Assembly: GCF_029714305.1 (NCBI RefSeq)
Contig: NZ_CP121647.1
Location: 3,678,501 to 3,742,500, forward strand
DNA length: 64,000 bases
Reading direction: 5' to 3'
Source: Bradyrhizobium sp. CB3481
GTDB lineage: Bacteria; Pseudomonadota; Alphaproteobacteria; Rhizobiales; Xanthobacteraceae
Shown: positions 56,817 to 64,000 of the stretch, piece after piece
How positions within the stretch are numbered: the stretch's first letter is position 1
How the letters are laid out: every line of letters begins with the position of its first letter
Notes under the pieces: model-generated
What the model was told of the DNA's origin: nothing
Databases searched by the model: none
The model's input: the letters and a program-made list of their open reading frames with translations, nothing else
Made by a program: the position numbers and the translations under genes

Positions 56817-56882
56817 GCGCCTCCGGGAAACCGGGACGCGATACTTGGGCATGACGCCTCGTGGGGAGATCGCAAATCCCCA
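56817..56882 (-). ncRNA. structured 5' leader of the DUF1259 gene (copy B)
   Basis: On the minus strand: hairpin 1 GGGGA / UCCCC with loop UUUGCGAUC, linker ACGA, hairpin 2 GGC-GUCAU-GCC, then CAAG and UAUCGCGUCCCGG. GCGUC can pair with GGCGC, covering the Shine-Dalgarno GGAGG (56820-56824). It matches copy A closely, with differences in loops and one compensatory base pair. A one-base length difference in loop 1 shifts any overlapping reading frame, which argues against a conserved peptide. Confidence 0.65.
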
Positions 56883-56888
56883 TGGCTG

Positions 56889-56917
56889 TATTCAGCCACA
56901 CTAAAGCGGGCTGTCAA
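56889..56917 (-). promoter_or_regulatory. promoter of the DUF1259 gene
   Basis: On the minus strand a perfect TTGACA is followed after 17 bases by TGAATA, with the leader hairpin starting about 7 bases beyond. It mirrors the chrB promoter in element, spacing and distance to the hairpin. Confidence 0.65.
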
Positions 56918-57109
56918 CGCAGTCACGCGACGGCGGTTGCGATGGGTGCGACGAGAACGGCGCGAAAGTCTTTATTTCGAGCGCGTTACTGGATGACTTT
57001 CCCAGAAGCCGACCGCGCGCTCACTTTCAATTGATCCATGGAGGTTGGATCATTTGTTCTCCGGTTTCAGCATTGAAGGGCAGATCACCGTGAACCACGG
57101 CTCGCGCAA

Positions 57110-57460
57110 CTACCAGGGCGACTTCCGTCCGTCGGGGAGGGGGTCCATCACGCGCCGCTCGTCGCGGACGTGCGACCATTGCGCCAGCTTGATTTCCGGC
57201 GTGCGGGGCGCGCCAGCCTCTTCCGAAAGAAAGGCGAGCTTCTGGCTTGCCTGCACCTGGTACTTGGCGGCTTGTGCCAGCCAATACCATTTCTTGTCGG
57301 GTTCGCTCAGCGCGCGTTGCCGGCACTCGGCTTCCAGTTCACGTAAGCGGATCGCTTCCTTCATCACCAATTCCAGAGCCTGGAGGCTCCATTTCGGGCC
57401 TCGAAACCACCGGAACTCGGATTCCGGCAATTCTTCATGGCAAAAACTTCTTGACGGCAT
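57110..57460 (-). CDS. hypothetical protein of the small helical family
   Basis: A protein of 116 residues from the first ATG (weak ribosome site), or 84 from MKEAIRLRELEAECRQRA. The core reads AIRLRELEAECRQRALSEPD followed by KKWYWLAQAAKYQVQASQKLA, two charged helices separated by a D/P turn like the proteins at 17308-17499 and 22725-22889. The C-terminus is Arg- and Pro-rich. No signal or membrane segment. Function unknown. Confidence 0.6.
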   Translation of the reverse strand: MPSRSFCHEELPESEFRWFRGPKWSLQALELVMKEAIRLRELEAECRQRALSEPDKKWYWLAQAAKYQVQASQKLAFLSEEAGAPRTPEIKLAQWSHVRDERRVMDPLPDGRKSPW

Positions 57461-57807
57461 CCTATGCCGGATAGGGACAATTGATTGAAATTTACCAAGG
57501 GATTGACGCGTAATTAGCTAATCTGCCGAGCCTCGCACCAACTGATTGTACCAGCATGCTTTTTCAGAGGGAGGCTGTGGCCTCCGTTGGCGTTTTTAGG
57601 CCGAGCCCCGCGTCGGGGACAACCGGCGGCAATCCGTCAGGAATAGGTTGGATCGTCTACAGGCACGCGTGCCGACGACGATCGCTCGCTCAAACGCATG
57701 ATTCATGACTCCGCGTTGGGACTCCTTAAGACCCGCTACCAACTTCCTGCTGACACGTACTGCCAACTGTCAAAAAGATTCGGATGATCAACAGTTTTGA
57801 ATAGCGC
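57461..57807. other. intergenic region of 347 bases
   Basis: I see no gene, RNA or repeat. The region is of ordinary composition. Confidence 0.4.
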
Positions 57808-58758
57808 ATGCGATCAACCGCGATCACATGTGTAGCAGGCGCTGAATTCGATGGCGCGACGAGAAGCGAGGACACGGCGTTGGGCGAATGGGTTGGCGTC
57901 GCGATCGCATTGCTATCGAGCTGTCTGGGCGGGACCGCGGCGGCGATCACGCGCTATCTTGCCGGCAACACCGATCCGATCACGCTGGCGATCCTGCGCT
58001 GGGGAATCGGCTTCGCTTGCGTGTTGCCGGCGGCGCTACTGCTGAAGGCGCGATGGCCGAAGCGGCAGGATTGGCCTGCCGTCGCCGCCCTCGGCTTCGC
58101 CTTCTTCGGTGTGTTCTTTGTCCTTTATAATATCGCGATGTCCTACACGACGGCGGCGCGGGCTTCGCTGGCGCTGGCGACGCTGCCGCTGCACACCATG
58201 GTGGTCGGCGCGCTGCTCGGCATCGAGCCGCTGACGAGACGGAAATTGATCGGGGTCTGTATTGCCGTGCTCGGCGTGTCAGCCGCGCTCGCGACCGGAT
58301 TGTCGGCCGCGCCGCCGGGCGCCTGGCGCGGCGAACTGATCATGACCGCCGCCGTGCTCTGCATGGCGTTCTACAACGTCTGGTCCCGACCGTTCATCCA
58401 GCGCTCCAGCGCGCTCGGCTTCCTCACCCTCGGCATGGGGACGGGTGCGCTGGCGCTGGTCGTGGTGAGATCGTTGACCGGAAGCATCGCGGCTTTGAGC
58501 CAGTTCGGAGCACCGCAATGGATCGCGGGCGTTTACCTCGGCTTTGCCGGCGGCGCGCTCGCCTTTATCTTGTGGGTCCTGGCGCTGCAACGGGCCTCGC
58601 CGACGCGGGTGGCCAATACCATGACGATCAATCCGGTCGCCGCAGCGCTGCTTGCCACCCAGCTCGTCGGCGAGCCGATCACGCCCAACCTTGTGGTCGG
58701 GCTGGTCGCCGTGTTTGCGGGTATCTGGATCGCGACCTCGGAGGTCAAGAAGGCGTAG
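57808..58758 (+). CDS. EamA/DMT-superfamily transporter
   Basis: A 316-residue membrane protein with ten helices in two EamA repeats. The first (about 27-155) has LGGTAAAITRYLAGNTDPITLAILRWGIGF and the second (about 175-305) GELIMTAAVLCMAFYNVWSRPFIQ with ASPTRVANTMTINPVAAALLATQLVGEPIT. The substrate is unknown; such carriers often export amino acids or metabolites. The N-terminal 27 residues are polar, so a later TTG start near 57880 is possible. Confidence 0.9.
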   Translation: MRSTAITCVAGAEFDGATRSEDTALGEWVGVAIALLSSCLGGTAAAITRYLAGNTDPITLAILRWGIGFACVLPAALLLKARWPKRQDWPAVAALGFAFFGVFFVLYNIAMSYTTAARASLALATLPLHTMVVGALLGIEPLTRRKLIGVCIAVLGVSAALATGLSAAPPGAWRGELIMTAAVLCMAFYNVWSRPFIQRSSALGFLTLGMGTGALALVVVRSLTGSIAALSQFGAPQWIAGVYLGFAGGALAFILWVLALQRASPTRVANTMTINPVAAALLATQLVGEPITPNLVVGLVAVFAGIWIATSEVKKA

Positions 58759-58898
58759 GATTTGCGAAGGTAATGCTGCAACGTCGCTGTCGGCGATAAC
58801 GATCAAAAATTCGTAAGCCATCATCATTTGCGACATCGTTGAGGTAGATTCAGGCGGCGGACACAGCGGCCGGACCTGCCAACAGTGGAGGAAGCAAC

Positions 58899-59729
58899 GT
58901 GACGAGAACAATGGGTTTTGCCCTGGTGCTGTTGACGGGTGCGGTGTCCATCGGAAGCGGCCATGCGCAATCGGGCAGTCCGGGCGTCGAGAAGCTCTAC
59001 ATCTTGAATTGTGGTGAGGGCGTCGCCGGCGACATCTCCCGTTGGTCGCCCGGCGTCAACGAAGGGAAGTCGATGGACTTCGTCGACAATTGCTATTTGA
59101 TCAAGCATGCGCAGGGCTGGTTCCTCTGGGATACCGGCGTCACCGATGCGGTTGCGGCAATGCCCGGCGGCTTGGCGCCGGCCGATCCGAGGGCGGTTCA
59201 CTGGCGGCGGCCCAAGACGCTCGCGGCGCAGCTCGATCAGCTCGGCGTAAAGCCCTCCGATCTCAAGGGGATGGCGATTTCTCATACGCATCCCGATCAT
59301 GTCGGCAATGTCGAGTTGTTCCCAACGACAATGCTGTATGTCCAGAAAGCCGAATATGAGTGGCCCGCCGCCAACAACCAGCCTCGGTTCAAGCCCGAAC
59401 ACCCCGTGACGAAACTGGAAGGCGATCGCGATGTGTTCGGCGACGGTAGCATCACCATTCTTTCCACGCCGGGACATACGCCCGGGCATCAATCATTGCT
59501 GGTAAAGCTACCCAGGACTGGCACGGTCGTTCTTTCCGGCGATGCCGTGCATTTCAAAGCCAATTGGGACAATCGCGGCGTGCCCGCCATGAATGTCAGC
59601 AAGGATGCGACGCTGGCCTCGATGCAGAAAATATCGGACGTGCTGACGAAAGAAAAAGCGCAGTTATGGATCAACCACGACAAGGCGCAACGCGACGGGT
59701 TGAAGATGTCGCCGGAGTACTATGACTGA
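58899..59729 (+). CDS. secreted MBL-fold hydrolase, lactonase-like
   Basis: A 276-residue metallo-beta-lactamase-fold protein with a signal peptide (TRTMGFALVLLTGAVSIGSGHA). The zinc motif SHTHPDHVGN (about 127) is followed by HTPGHQSLLV, GDAVHFKANW and a final WINHDKAQRDGLKMSPEYY. This layout is that of N-acyl homoserine lactonase-like proteins, so a secreted quorum-quenching or other lactonase is likely. The start is a GTG with a strong GGAGGAAG six bases upstream. Confidence 0.88.
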   Translation: MTRTMGFALVLLTGAVSIGSGHAQSGSPGVEKLYILNCGEGVAGDISRWSPGVNEGKSMDFVDNCYLIKHAQGWFLWDTGVTDAVAAMPGGLAPADPRAVHWRRPKTLAAQLDQLGVKPSDLKGMAISHTHPDHVGNVELFPTTMLYVQKAEYEWPAANNQPRFKPEHPVTKLEGDRDVFGDGSITILSTPGHTPGHQSLLVKLPRTGTVVLSGDAVHFKANWDNRGVPAMNVSKDATLASMQKISDVLTKEKAQLWINHDKAQRDGLKMSPEYYD

Positions 59730-59770
59730 ATGTCAAACCGGCGATAGCGGGTCAGCCGCTCGCATTCCGC

Positions 59771-60934
59771 TCAGGACGTCGACTGTGCCGCCTGCTTGCG
59801 CAGCAGGAACAGTGCGAGCAGCGCCGAGAGGCTGAGCGCGGAGGAGACGATCAGGACCCGCGCGCCCATCGCATCGATCAGGAGGCCGAACAATAGCGGC
59901 GCGGCGGCCTGCGCCATCCGCGCCGGCGCTCCGATGATGCCGAGCCTATAGCCGTAATTCTCGGGACCGAAGATCGCGAGCGGCAGCGTGCCGCGGGCGA
60001 TCGTCAGGATGCCGTTGCCGGAGCCGTGGAACACCGCGAACAGGCTGGCCGCGCCGCCGCCGGCGAGACCGAGGATGGCGGCGCCGATCGGATGCGTGAT
60101 GCAGGCAAGGCGGGTCGAGACCAGCGGATGGTAGCGGCTGAGAAAGCTGGCCTCGAAGATCCGCGCCGCCACTTGCGCCGGGCCGATCAGCGCGCCGGCG
60201 AACACCGCCTGTGTCGTCGTCGCGCCCGCCGCCTCCATCAGGCGCGGCAAATGCGCCGCCATTGCGCCAGTGACGGTCCAGGCCGCGGCAAACACGAAGG
60301 CGAGGATGATCATGGTGCGGTCGATCGGGATGTGCGGCTTGACGGCGGCGGCCACCGCCGCCTTGGCGCCTTTCACCGCCGGCAACACCAGCAGGTTCAG
60401 CGGCAGCCCAAGCAGGATGTGCGCCGCCGCCCAGGCAAAGCAGGTGTTGCGCCAGCCGATCGTCTCCAGCCCCAGCGCCGACAGCGGCCATCCGACGGTC
60501 GAGGCAAAGCCCGCAATCAGCGTGATGCCGGTGATCGAGCGCCGCGCCGCATCGCCATAGATGCGCCCGAGTGCGGCAAAGGCGGCATCATAGAGACCGG
60601 CGCTCATGCCGACGCCGAGCAGCAGCCAGGCCATCACGAGCATCGGGATCGATGTCGTGAAGCCGAGCAGCACGAGGCCGGCCGCGAGCAGCAGGTTGGA
60701 CATCGACAGCACCGAGCGGCCGCCGACCAGGTCGATCTGGCGTCCGATCCGCGGTGCCAGCACCGCGGAAATCACCTGTGATGCGGAGAACGCCGCAAAG
60801 ATCCAGTTCGAGGAGACGCCGAGATCGCGCGCGATGGAATCGGCAAGGATTGCCGGCAGATAGTAGCTGGATGCCCAGGCCAGCGTTTGCGTCGTGCCGA
60901 GTGCGATGATGATGGAAATCTGGCTGCGGTTCAC
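59771..60934 (-). CDS. MFS transporter, second in the ars-type operon
   Basis: A 387-residue major facilitator starting VNRSQISIIIALGTTQTLAWASSYYLPAILAD (GTG start). About twelve helices; the loop after helix 2 is RIGRQIDLVGGR. The GTG start overlaps the TGA of the upstream MFS gene, so the two are coupled. It ends the leftward arsR operon. The substrate is unknown, possibly the product of the neighbouring FAD protein. Confidence 0.88.
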   Translation of the reverse strand: MNRSQISIIIALGTTQTLAWASSYYLPAILADSIARDLGVSSNWIFAAFSASQVISAVLAPRIGRQIDLVGGRSVLSMSNLLLAAGLVLLGFTTSIPMLVMAWLLLGVGMSAGLYDAAFAALGRIYGDAARRSITGITLIAGFASTVGWPLSALGLETIGWRNTCFAWAAAHILLGLPLNLLVLPAVKGAKAAVAAAVKPHIPIDRTMIILAFVFAAAWTVTGAMAAHLPRLMEAAGATTTQAVFAGALIGPAQVAARIFEASFLSRYHPLVSTRLACITHPIGAAILGLAGGGAASLFAVFHGSGNGILTIARGTLPLAIFGPENYGYRLGIIGAPARMAQAAAPLLFGLLIDAMGARVLIVSSALSLSALLALFLLRKQAAQSTS

Positions 60935-62196
60935 GTCGTCTCTTGCCTCGACCAGTGGAGCGCCAGCGGCCCGAGCAGGATGCCGGTCGCCAGCACGGAA
61001 AATGCCGCCATCCAGGCCGACGAACTTTGCGGCCCTCCCGCTGCGTCCAGCGCCACGCCGACAGCCCAGGCGCCGAGTGCGGAAAGGCTGAAGCCGACAG
61101 TGGAATGCATCGCCATGGTCGCGCCGCGGTGGTTCGGGTCGGCAGACATCGACATGCCCGAGGTCAACGCGCCGGAATCGGCGGGAACGGTCAGGGCATA
61201 GATCAGGATCAGGGGCAGCAGCAGCCACGGTGACTTGTCGGCGAAGAAGCCGATCAGGATCGCCACTGCGGCGGAGGCAAACATCACGGTGGATATGGCG
61301 CGATGGCGGCCGAACCGCAGCGCGAGCTCATTGCCAAGGATGCTGGCGGGCATCGCCAGTACGGAGAATACCACGCTGACCACGATCGGCGTCAGGAGCG
61401 AAGCGTCCGAACTCCTTGCGGCCACGAACGTCCAGAACGCCACGATCCAGGTCCTGATGCCATACAGCTCGAAGCAATGCGCGCCGTAGCCGAGCACAAA
61501 TCCCATAGCGCTGCGGTTCCGGAACACGGGCGCGAAATCCAAGAGCTTGCCTGAGGCGGGCGCCGGATTGACCGGGCGCAACAGCAGGCAGACGGTGAGC
61601 ATGATGAGGGGCCCGACGGCGGTGACAAAAAACGCGCTGCGCCAGCCCCAGGCCTCGGCGACAAGCTGCGAAACCAGAAACGATACGCCGACGCCGAACG
61701 AGAAGCTCGAGGTGTACAGCGTGATCGCGCGGGAGGAGTCGCCGGGCGCGAGACGGTCGGTCAGCGCCTTGAGGCCGGGCATATAGGCGCCGGCAAAGCC
61801 GACGCCGGCCATCGCGTTGAAAAGGGCGCCGGACCACAGGCCGGTGGCGAACAGGCCGAACAGCAGCGTGCCGAGCGCACTCAACGCCGACCCTGCGATC
61901 AGGATTTTCCGCGCGTCGATACGATCCGTGAGCGTTGCCAGCACCGGCACGGTCACCATGTATCCGGCGGCGCCCGAGCCCGCTAGCAGGCCGGCCTGCG
62001 CGCCGCTCAGATGCCATTCCGGAATCAGGAATGCGGCGAGAATGGAAGGCACGACGACATGCGGGAGCAGGCTGCCGAGCTGCCCCACGCACATTGCGAT
62101 AATAACGGATCGGCCCTCCAGATAGATTCTGCTCACTCCCGATCGATCAGGCCGCGCAGCCGCAGCCTGCTTTGCCTTGCTGCTTTGCTTTTTCAT
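60931..62196 (-). CDS. MFS transporter, first in the ars-type operon
   Basis: A 421-residue major facilitator. After a basic N-terminus (MKKQSSKAKQAAAARPDR), helices follow from IYLEGRSVIIAMCVGQLGSLLPHVV, with TDRIDARKIL as the loop after helix 2 and RHRAIS as the second. The start overlaps the end of the FAD gene by 50 bases, so MKKQ may be too early; a start inside IYLEGRS is not excluded. It resembles sugar-phosphate or multidrug carriers, with no clear substrate. Confidence 0.87.
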   Translation of the reverse strand: MKKQSSKAKQAAAARPDRSGVSRIYLEGRSVIIAMCVGQLGSLLPHVVVPSILAAFLIPEWHLSGAQAGLLAGSGAAGYMVTVPVLATLTDRIDARKILIAGSALSALGTLLFGLFATGLWSGALFNAMAGVGFAGAYMPGLKALTDRLAPGDSSRAITLYTSSFSFGVGVSFLVSQLVAEAWGWRSAFFVTAVGPLIMLTVCLLLRPVNPAPASGKLLDFAPVFRNRSAMGFVLGYGAHCFELYGIRTWIVAFWTFVAARSSDASLLTPIVVSVVFSVLAMPASILGNELALRFGRHRAISTVMFASAAVAILIGFFADKSPWLLLPLILIYALTVPADSGALTSGMSMSADPNHRGATMAMHSTVGFSLSALGAWAVGVALDAAGGPQSSSAWMAAFSVLATGILLGPLALHWSRQETT

Positions 62197-63511
62197 CCGC
62201 GACGCAACACGCGTCAACATCCGATAATGCAGGGCCGCCGCAACAATTGCTGACCTCTGGCGCGAGCGAGCGACTGCAGACGCCGGTCTCCGGCAGCACC
62301 AGCTCGACCCGTTCCGCCGCCGCACGGTCGCCGGCGATGTCGGCGGCGATCGAACGCACCTGTTCGTAACCTGTCAGCATCAGGAAAGTCGGCGCGCGGC
62401 CGTAGGATTTCATGCCGGCGAAATAGAAGCCGGGCTCATCCTGCGCCAGTTCGCGCGCGCCATGCGGGCGCACGGTGCCGCAGCTATGCTCGTTCGGATC
62501 GATCAGCCGCGCCAGCGCAACCGGGCATTCGATCGCCGGGTCGAGCCGGATGCGCAGCTCGCGCACGAAATCGAGATCGGGGCGGAAACCCGTCGCCACG
62601 ATCAGTTCATCGGCCATGATTCGCCGGGCGCTGCAGTTCGACATGGCTGCGATGATGAGGCGAGGGCCCTCGGCGATCAGATGCGAAACGCGAAATTCGC
62701 TTTGCAGCTCGATCCGGCCGGCGGCCACCAGCGCGGCAAACGCCTCGCCAAGCTGGCCGCGCGCCACCAGCCTGTCGTTGGCGCCGCCGCCGAATGCCTT
62801 GGCGGGATCACTGCCGCGCAATAGCCAGATCGGCCGGGTGCTGGGTGCCTGCTCGGCGAGTTTCGCCAGATCGATCAGCGCGCCCACAGCAGAATGGCCC
62901 GCGCCGAGCACGGCGACCGTCTTGCCAGCATAGCGCGCGCGTTCCTTGCCGAGCACGTCAGGCATGCCGTAGGCGATTTTGCCCGCGACATCCTGCTCAC
63001 CGATCGCGGGAAGGCCATTGGCCCCTGCGGGGTTCGGCGAATGCCAGGTGCCGGTTGCATCGATCACCGCATCAGCCTTGATGACCTTGGGGCCCAGTCC
63101 GTTCTGGTACCTGATCTCGAACGGCGCCGCTTCGCGGCCCCTGGTCTTCATCTTGTCGAAGCCGGTGCGGCTGATGCCCGTGACGCGGCTTGAGGTCTGG
63201 ATGTGAGGGGCGAGCGCGGCGTGGGCCGCAAGCGGCTCGAGATAGCGTTCGACCAGTTCGGCGCCGGTTGGGTACTGCTGCGGTTCGGGAGAATTCCAGC
63301 CGGTTGTTGCCAGAAGCCGCGCCGCGGCCTTGTCGATGTTGTACTCCCATGGCGAGAACAGCTGGACATGGCCCCATTGCCGCATGGCGTGGCCGACATT
63401 TTCTCCAGCTTCCAAAACGATCGGTTGCAAGCCGCGCTCCAGCACATGGGCGGCGGCGGCAAGGCCAACCGGCCCGGCTCCGATGATCGCAACAGTCTTG
63501 GCTTCGCTCAT
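62147..63511 (-). CDS. FAD/NAD(P)-binding oxidoreductase with Cys-rich tail
   Basis: A 454-residue flavoprotein of the flavin-containing monooxygenase type. The FAD motif is VAIIGAGPVGLAAAAHVLERG and the NADPH motif is VAVLGAGHSAVGALIDLA. ATGTWHSPNP lies between them and ELIVATGFRPDLD follows. The last 45 residues are cysteine-rich with pairs (VCSRS, NCCGG, ACCVA, GCGCAA) and could bind a metalloid or metal. It follows arsR and precedes two MFS genes. Similar oxidoreductases in arsenic operons are proposed to modify arsenic. GGGAGGA precedes the ATG. Confidence 0.88.
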   Translation of the reverse strand: MSEAKTVAIIGAGPVGLAAAAHVLERGLQPIVLEAGENVGHAMRQWGHVQLFSPWEYNIDKAAARLLATTGWNSPEPQQYPTGAELVERYLEPLAAHAALAPHIQTSSRVTGISRTGFDKMKTRGREAAPFEIRYQNGLGPKVIKADAVIDATGTWHSPNPAGANGLPAIGEQDVAGKIAYGMPDVLGKERARYAGKTVAVLGAGHSAVGALIDLAKLAEQAPSTRPIWLLRGSDPAKAFGGGANDRLVARGQLGEAFAALVAAGRIELQSEFRVSHLIAEGPRLIIAAMSNCSARRIMADELIVATGFRPDLDFVRELRIRLDPAIECPVALARLIDPNEHSCGTVRPHGARELAQDEPGFYFAGMKSYGRAPTFLMLTGYEQVRSIAADIAGDRAAAERVELVLPETGVCSRSLAPEVSNCCGGPALSDVDACCVADEKAKQQGKAGCGCAA

Positions 63512-63519
63512 AAGTCCTC

Positions 63520-63535
63520 CCATATAACTAGAAAT
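63520..63535. promoter_or_regulatory. second ArsR-type half site
   Basis: On the minus strand TATTTCTAG followed by TTATAT repeats the left part of the palindrome upstream of arsR. It lies between arsR and the FAD gene, overlapping the ribosome-binding site of the latter. Binding is inferred. Confidence 0.35.
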
Positions 63536-63566
63536 ACCGAAATAGAAGCCGAGAAAAAAGCGGCTG

Positions 63567-63899
63567 CTAGGCCGCGGTCTTGGTATCAGCGGTCTTGGTA
63601 TCAGGGCTTTCGGCGCTCTCCGTGCAGCATTCGGCAACCAGAAACCCCACAAGCTCCCGCATCACTTCGTAGTTGGCATGGCAAACCAGCGTCGTCCCCT
63701 CGCGCACTTGGTTGATCAGCCCCACCACCATCAGCGCCTTGATGTGGTGGGAGAGGGTGGATGGCGCGATCTTCAGCTTCTCCTGCAGGCGGCCGACGGC
63801 GAGGCCGGCGCCGCCGGCGCGGATCAGCGCGCGGTAGATCTTGAGCCGGGTCGGATTGCCCAGTGCTTCGAGATGAGCGGCTGCGTCATCGATTTTCAT
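63567..63899 (-). CDS. arsR: ArsR-family metalloid-responsive regulator
   Basis: A 110-residue winged-helix repressor. The domain reads AHLEALGNPTRLKIYRALIRAG, then LQEKLKIAPSTLSHHIKALMVVGLINQVREG. The C-terminal ECCTES holds adjacent cysteines that can bind a metalloid, as in ArsR variants with C-terminal ligand cysteines, whereas the usual helix-4 CVC pair is absent. The ATG is at MKIDDAAAH. A tandem 15-base repeat encodes the final DTKTADTKTAA. It is first in the operon. Confidence 0.9.
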   Translation of the reverse strand: MKIDDAAAHLEALGNPTRLKIYRALIRAGGAGLAVGRLQEKLKIAPSTLSHHIKALMVVGLINQVREGTTLVCHANYEVMRELVGFLVAECCTESAESPDTKTADTKTAA

Positions 63900-63937
63900 A
63901 ACGGCAGGATGACAGCGCGCGGCAAGTCTGTCAACCG

Positions 63938-63959
63938 TATTTCTAGAATTATAGAAATA
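63938..63959. promoter_or_regulatory. ArsR-type operator upstream of arsR
   Basis: A perfect inverted repeat TATTTCTA-N6-TAGAAATA lies about 40 bases before the arsR start and next to a TTGACA (63929-63934, minus strand) that may be the -35 element. The A+T-rich palindrome stands out from high-GC surroundings and fits an ArsR dimer site. Binding is inferred from position. Confidence 0.65.
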
Positions 63960-64000
63960 TGGCGGCGCGCACACAAAGATTGACAGCGACAAATATATCG

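Noticed and set aside
63572..63601. Tandem 15-base repeat at the arsR 3' end considered as a regulatory repeat
   Set aside because: It lies in frame inside the coding sequence and simply duplicates the residues DTKTA in the C-terminal tail.

Overview
The window is a high-GC alphaproteobacterial chromosome segment, most likely from Bradyrhizobium or a close relative in the Nitrobacteraceae. The evidence is the gene order rpoZ-rsh-pdxJ-acpS-lepB-rnc-era-recO-parC, the block pyrB-pyrC-plsY-dprA-topA, a gatC-gatA-gatB cluster, many small lineage-type proteins, and several families of imperfect palindromic repeats in the gaps. It is dense, with no insertion sequence, phage or CRISPR array. The one RNA gene called with confidence is a tRNA-Ser(GCU).

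Layout. 1-10.4 kb: the leftward block pyrB, pyrC, plsY, dprA, topA (cut by the window edge), split by rightward or divergent accessory genes (two HxlR regulators with an SDR reductase and an azoreductase, plus an amidase). 10.6-17.5 kb: a DdpX-type D-Ala-D-Ala dipeptidase, an AidB-type flavoprotein, two tandem CPBP membrane proteases of which the second is frameshifted, an AEC transporter, ruvX, and two small proteins. 17.7-22.5 kb: a LysR regulator divergent from two nitronate monooxygenases, then a metallo-beta-lactamase-fold protein and an alpha/beta hydrolase lacking its nucleophilic serine. 22.7-27 kb: a two-gene operon of tiny proteins, then gatCAB with two extra small genes inserted. 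27-33 kb: an odd 565-base region ahead of a 29-residue lysine-rich protein, an XRE-type regulator, an HD protein, the tRNA and a lytic transglycosylase. 33-50 kb: housekeeping (dapA, mscL, smpB, peroxiredoxin, uracil-DNA glycosylase, NYN protein, then the rpoZ-to-parC cluster). 50-57 kb: metal and chromate handling (a cation diffusion facilitator, chrB-chrA, a LamG-like secreted protein with an MFS transporter, and a DUF1259 protein). 57.8-64 kb: an EamA transporter, a secreted lactonase-like protein, and a metalloid-type operon arsR-FAD protein-MFS-MFS.

The most interesting signal is at 53.6-56.9 kb. Three transcription units (chrB-chrA, the LamG-like/MFS pair and the DUF1259 gene) each start with a promoter-like sequence followed at once by a similar 5' leader: a GGGG/CCCC hairpin, a linker of about 4 bases, a second hairpin, the bases CAAG, and a segment that can pair with the Shine-Dalgarno region. 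Two copies are nearly identical and one is diverged but keeps the architecture. I read this as a small chromate regulon controlled by a shared leader RNA, or alternatively by a shared DNA operator. Other points worth checking are the two small genes tied to gatA and gatB, a dihydroorotase without its HxH metal ligands, paired ArsR-type operators, and an eight-family inventory of palindromic repeats.
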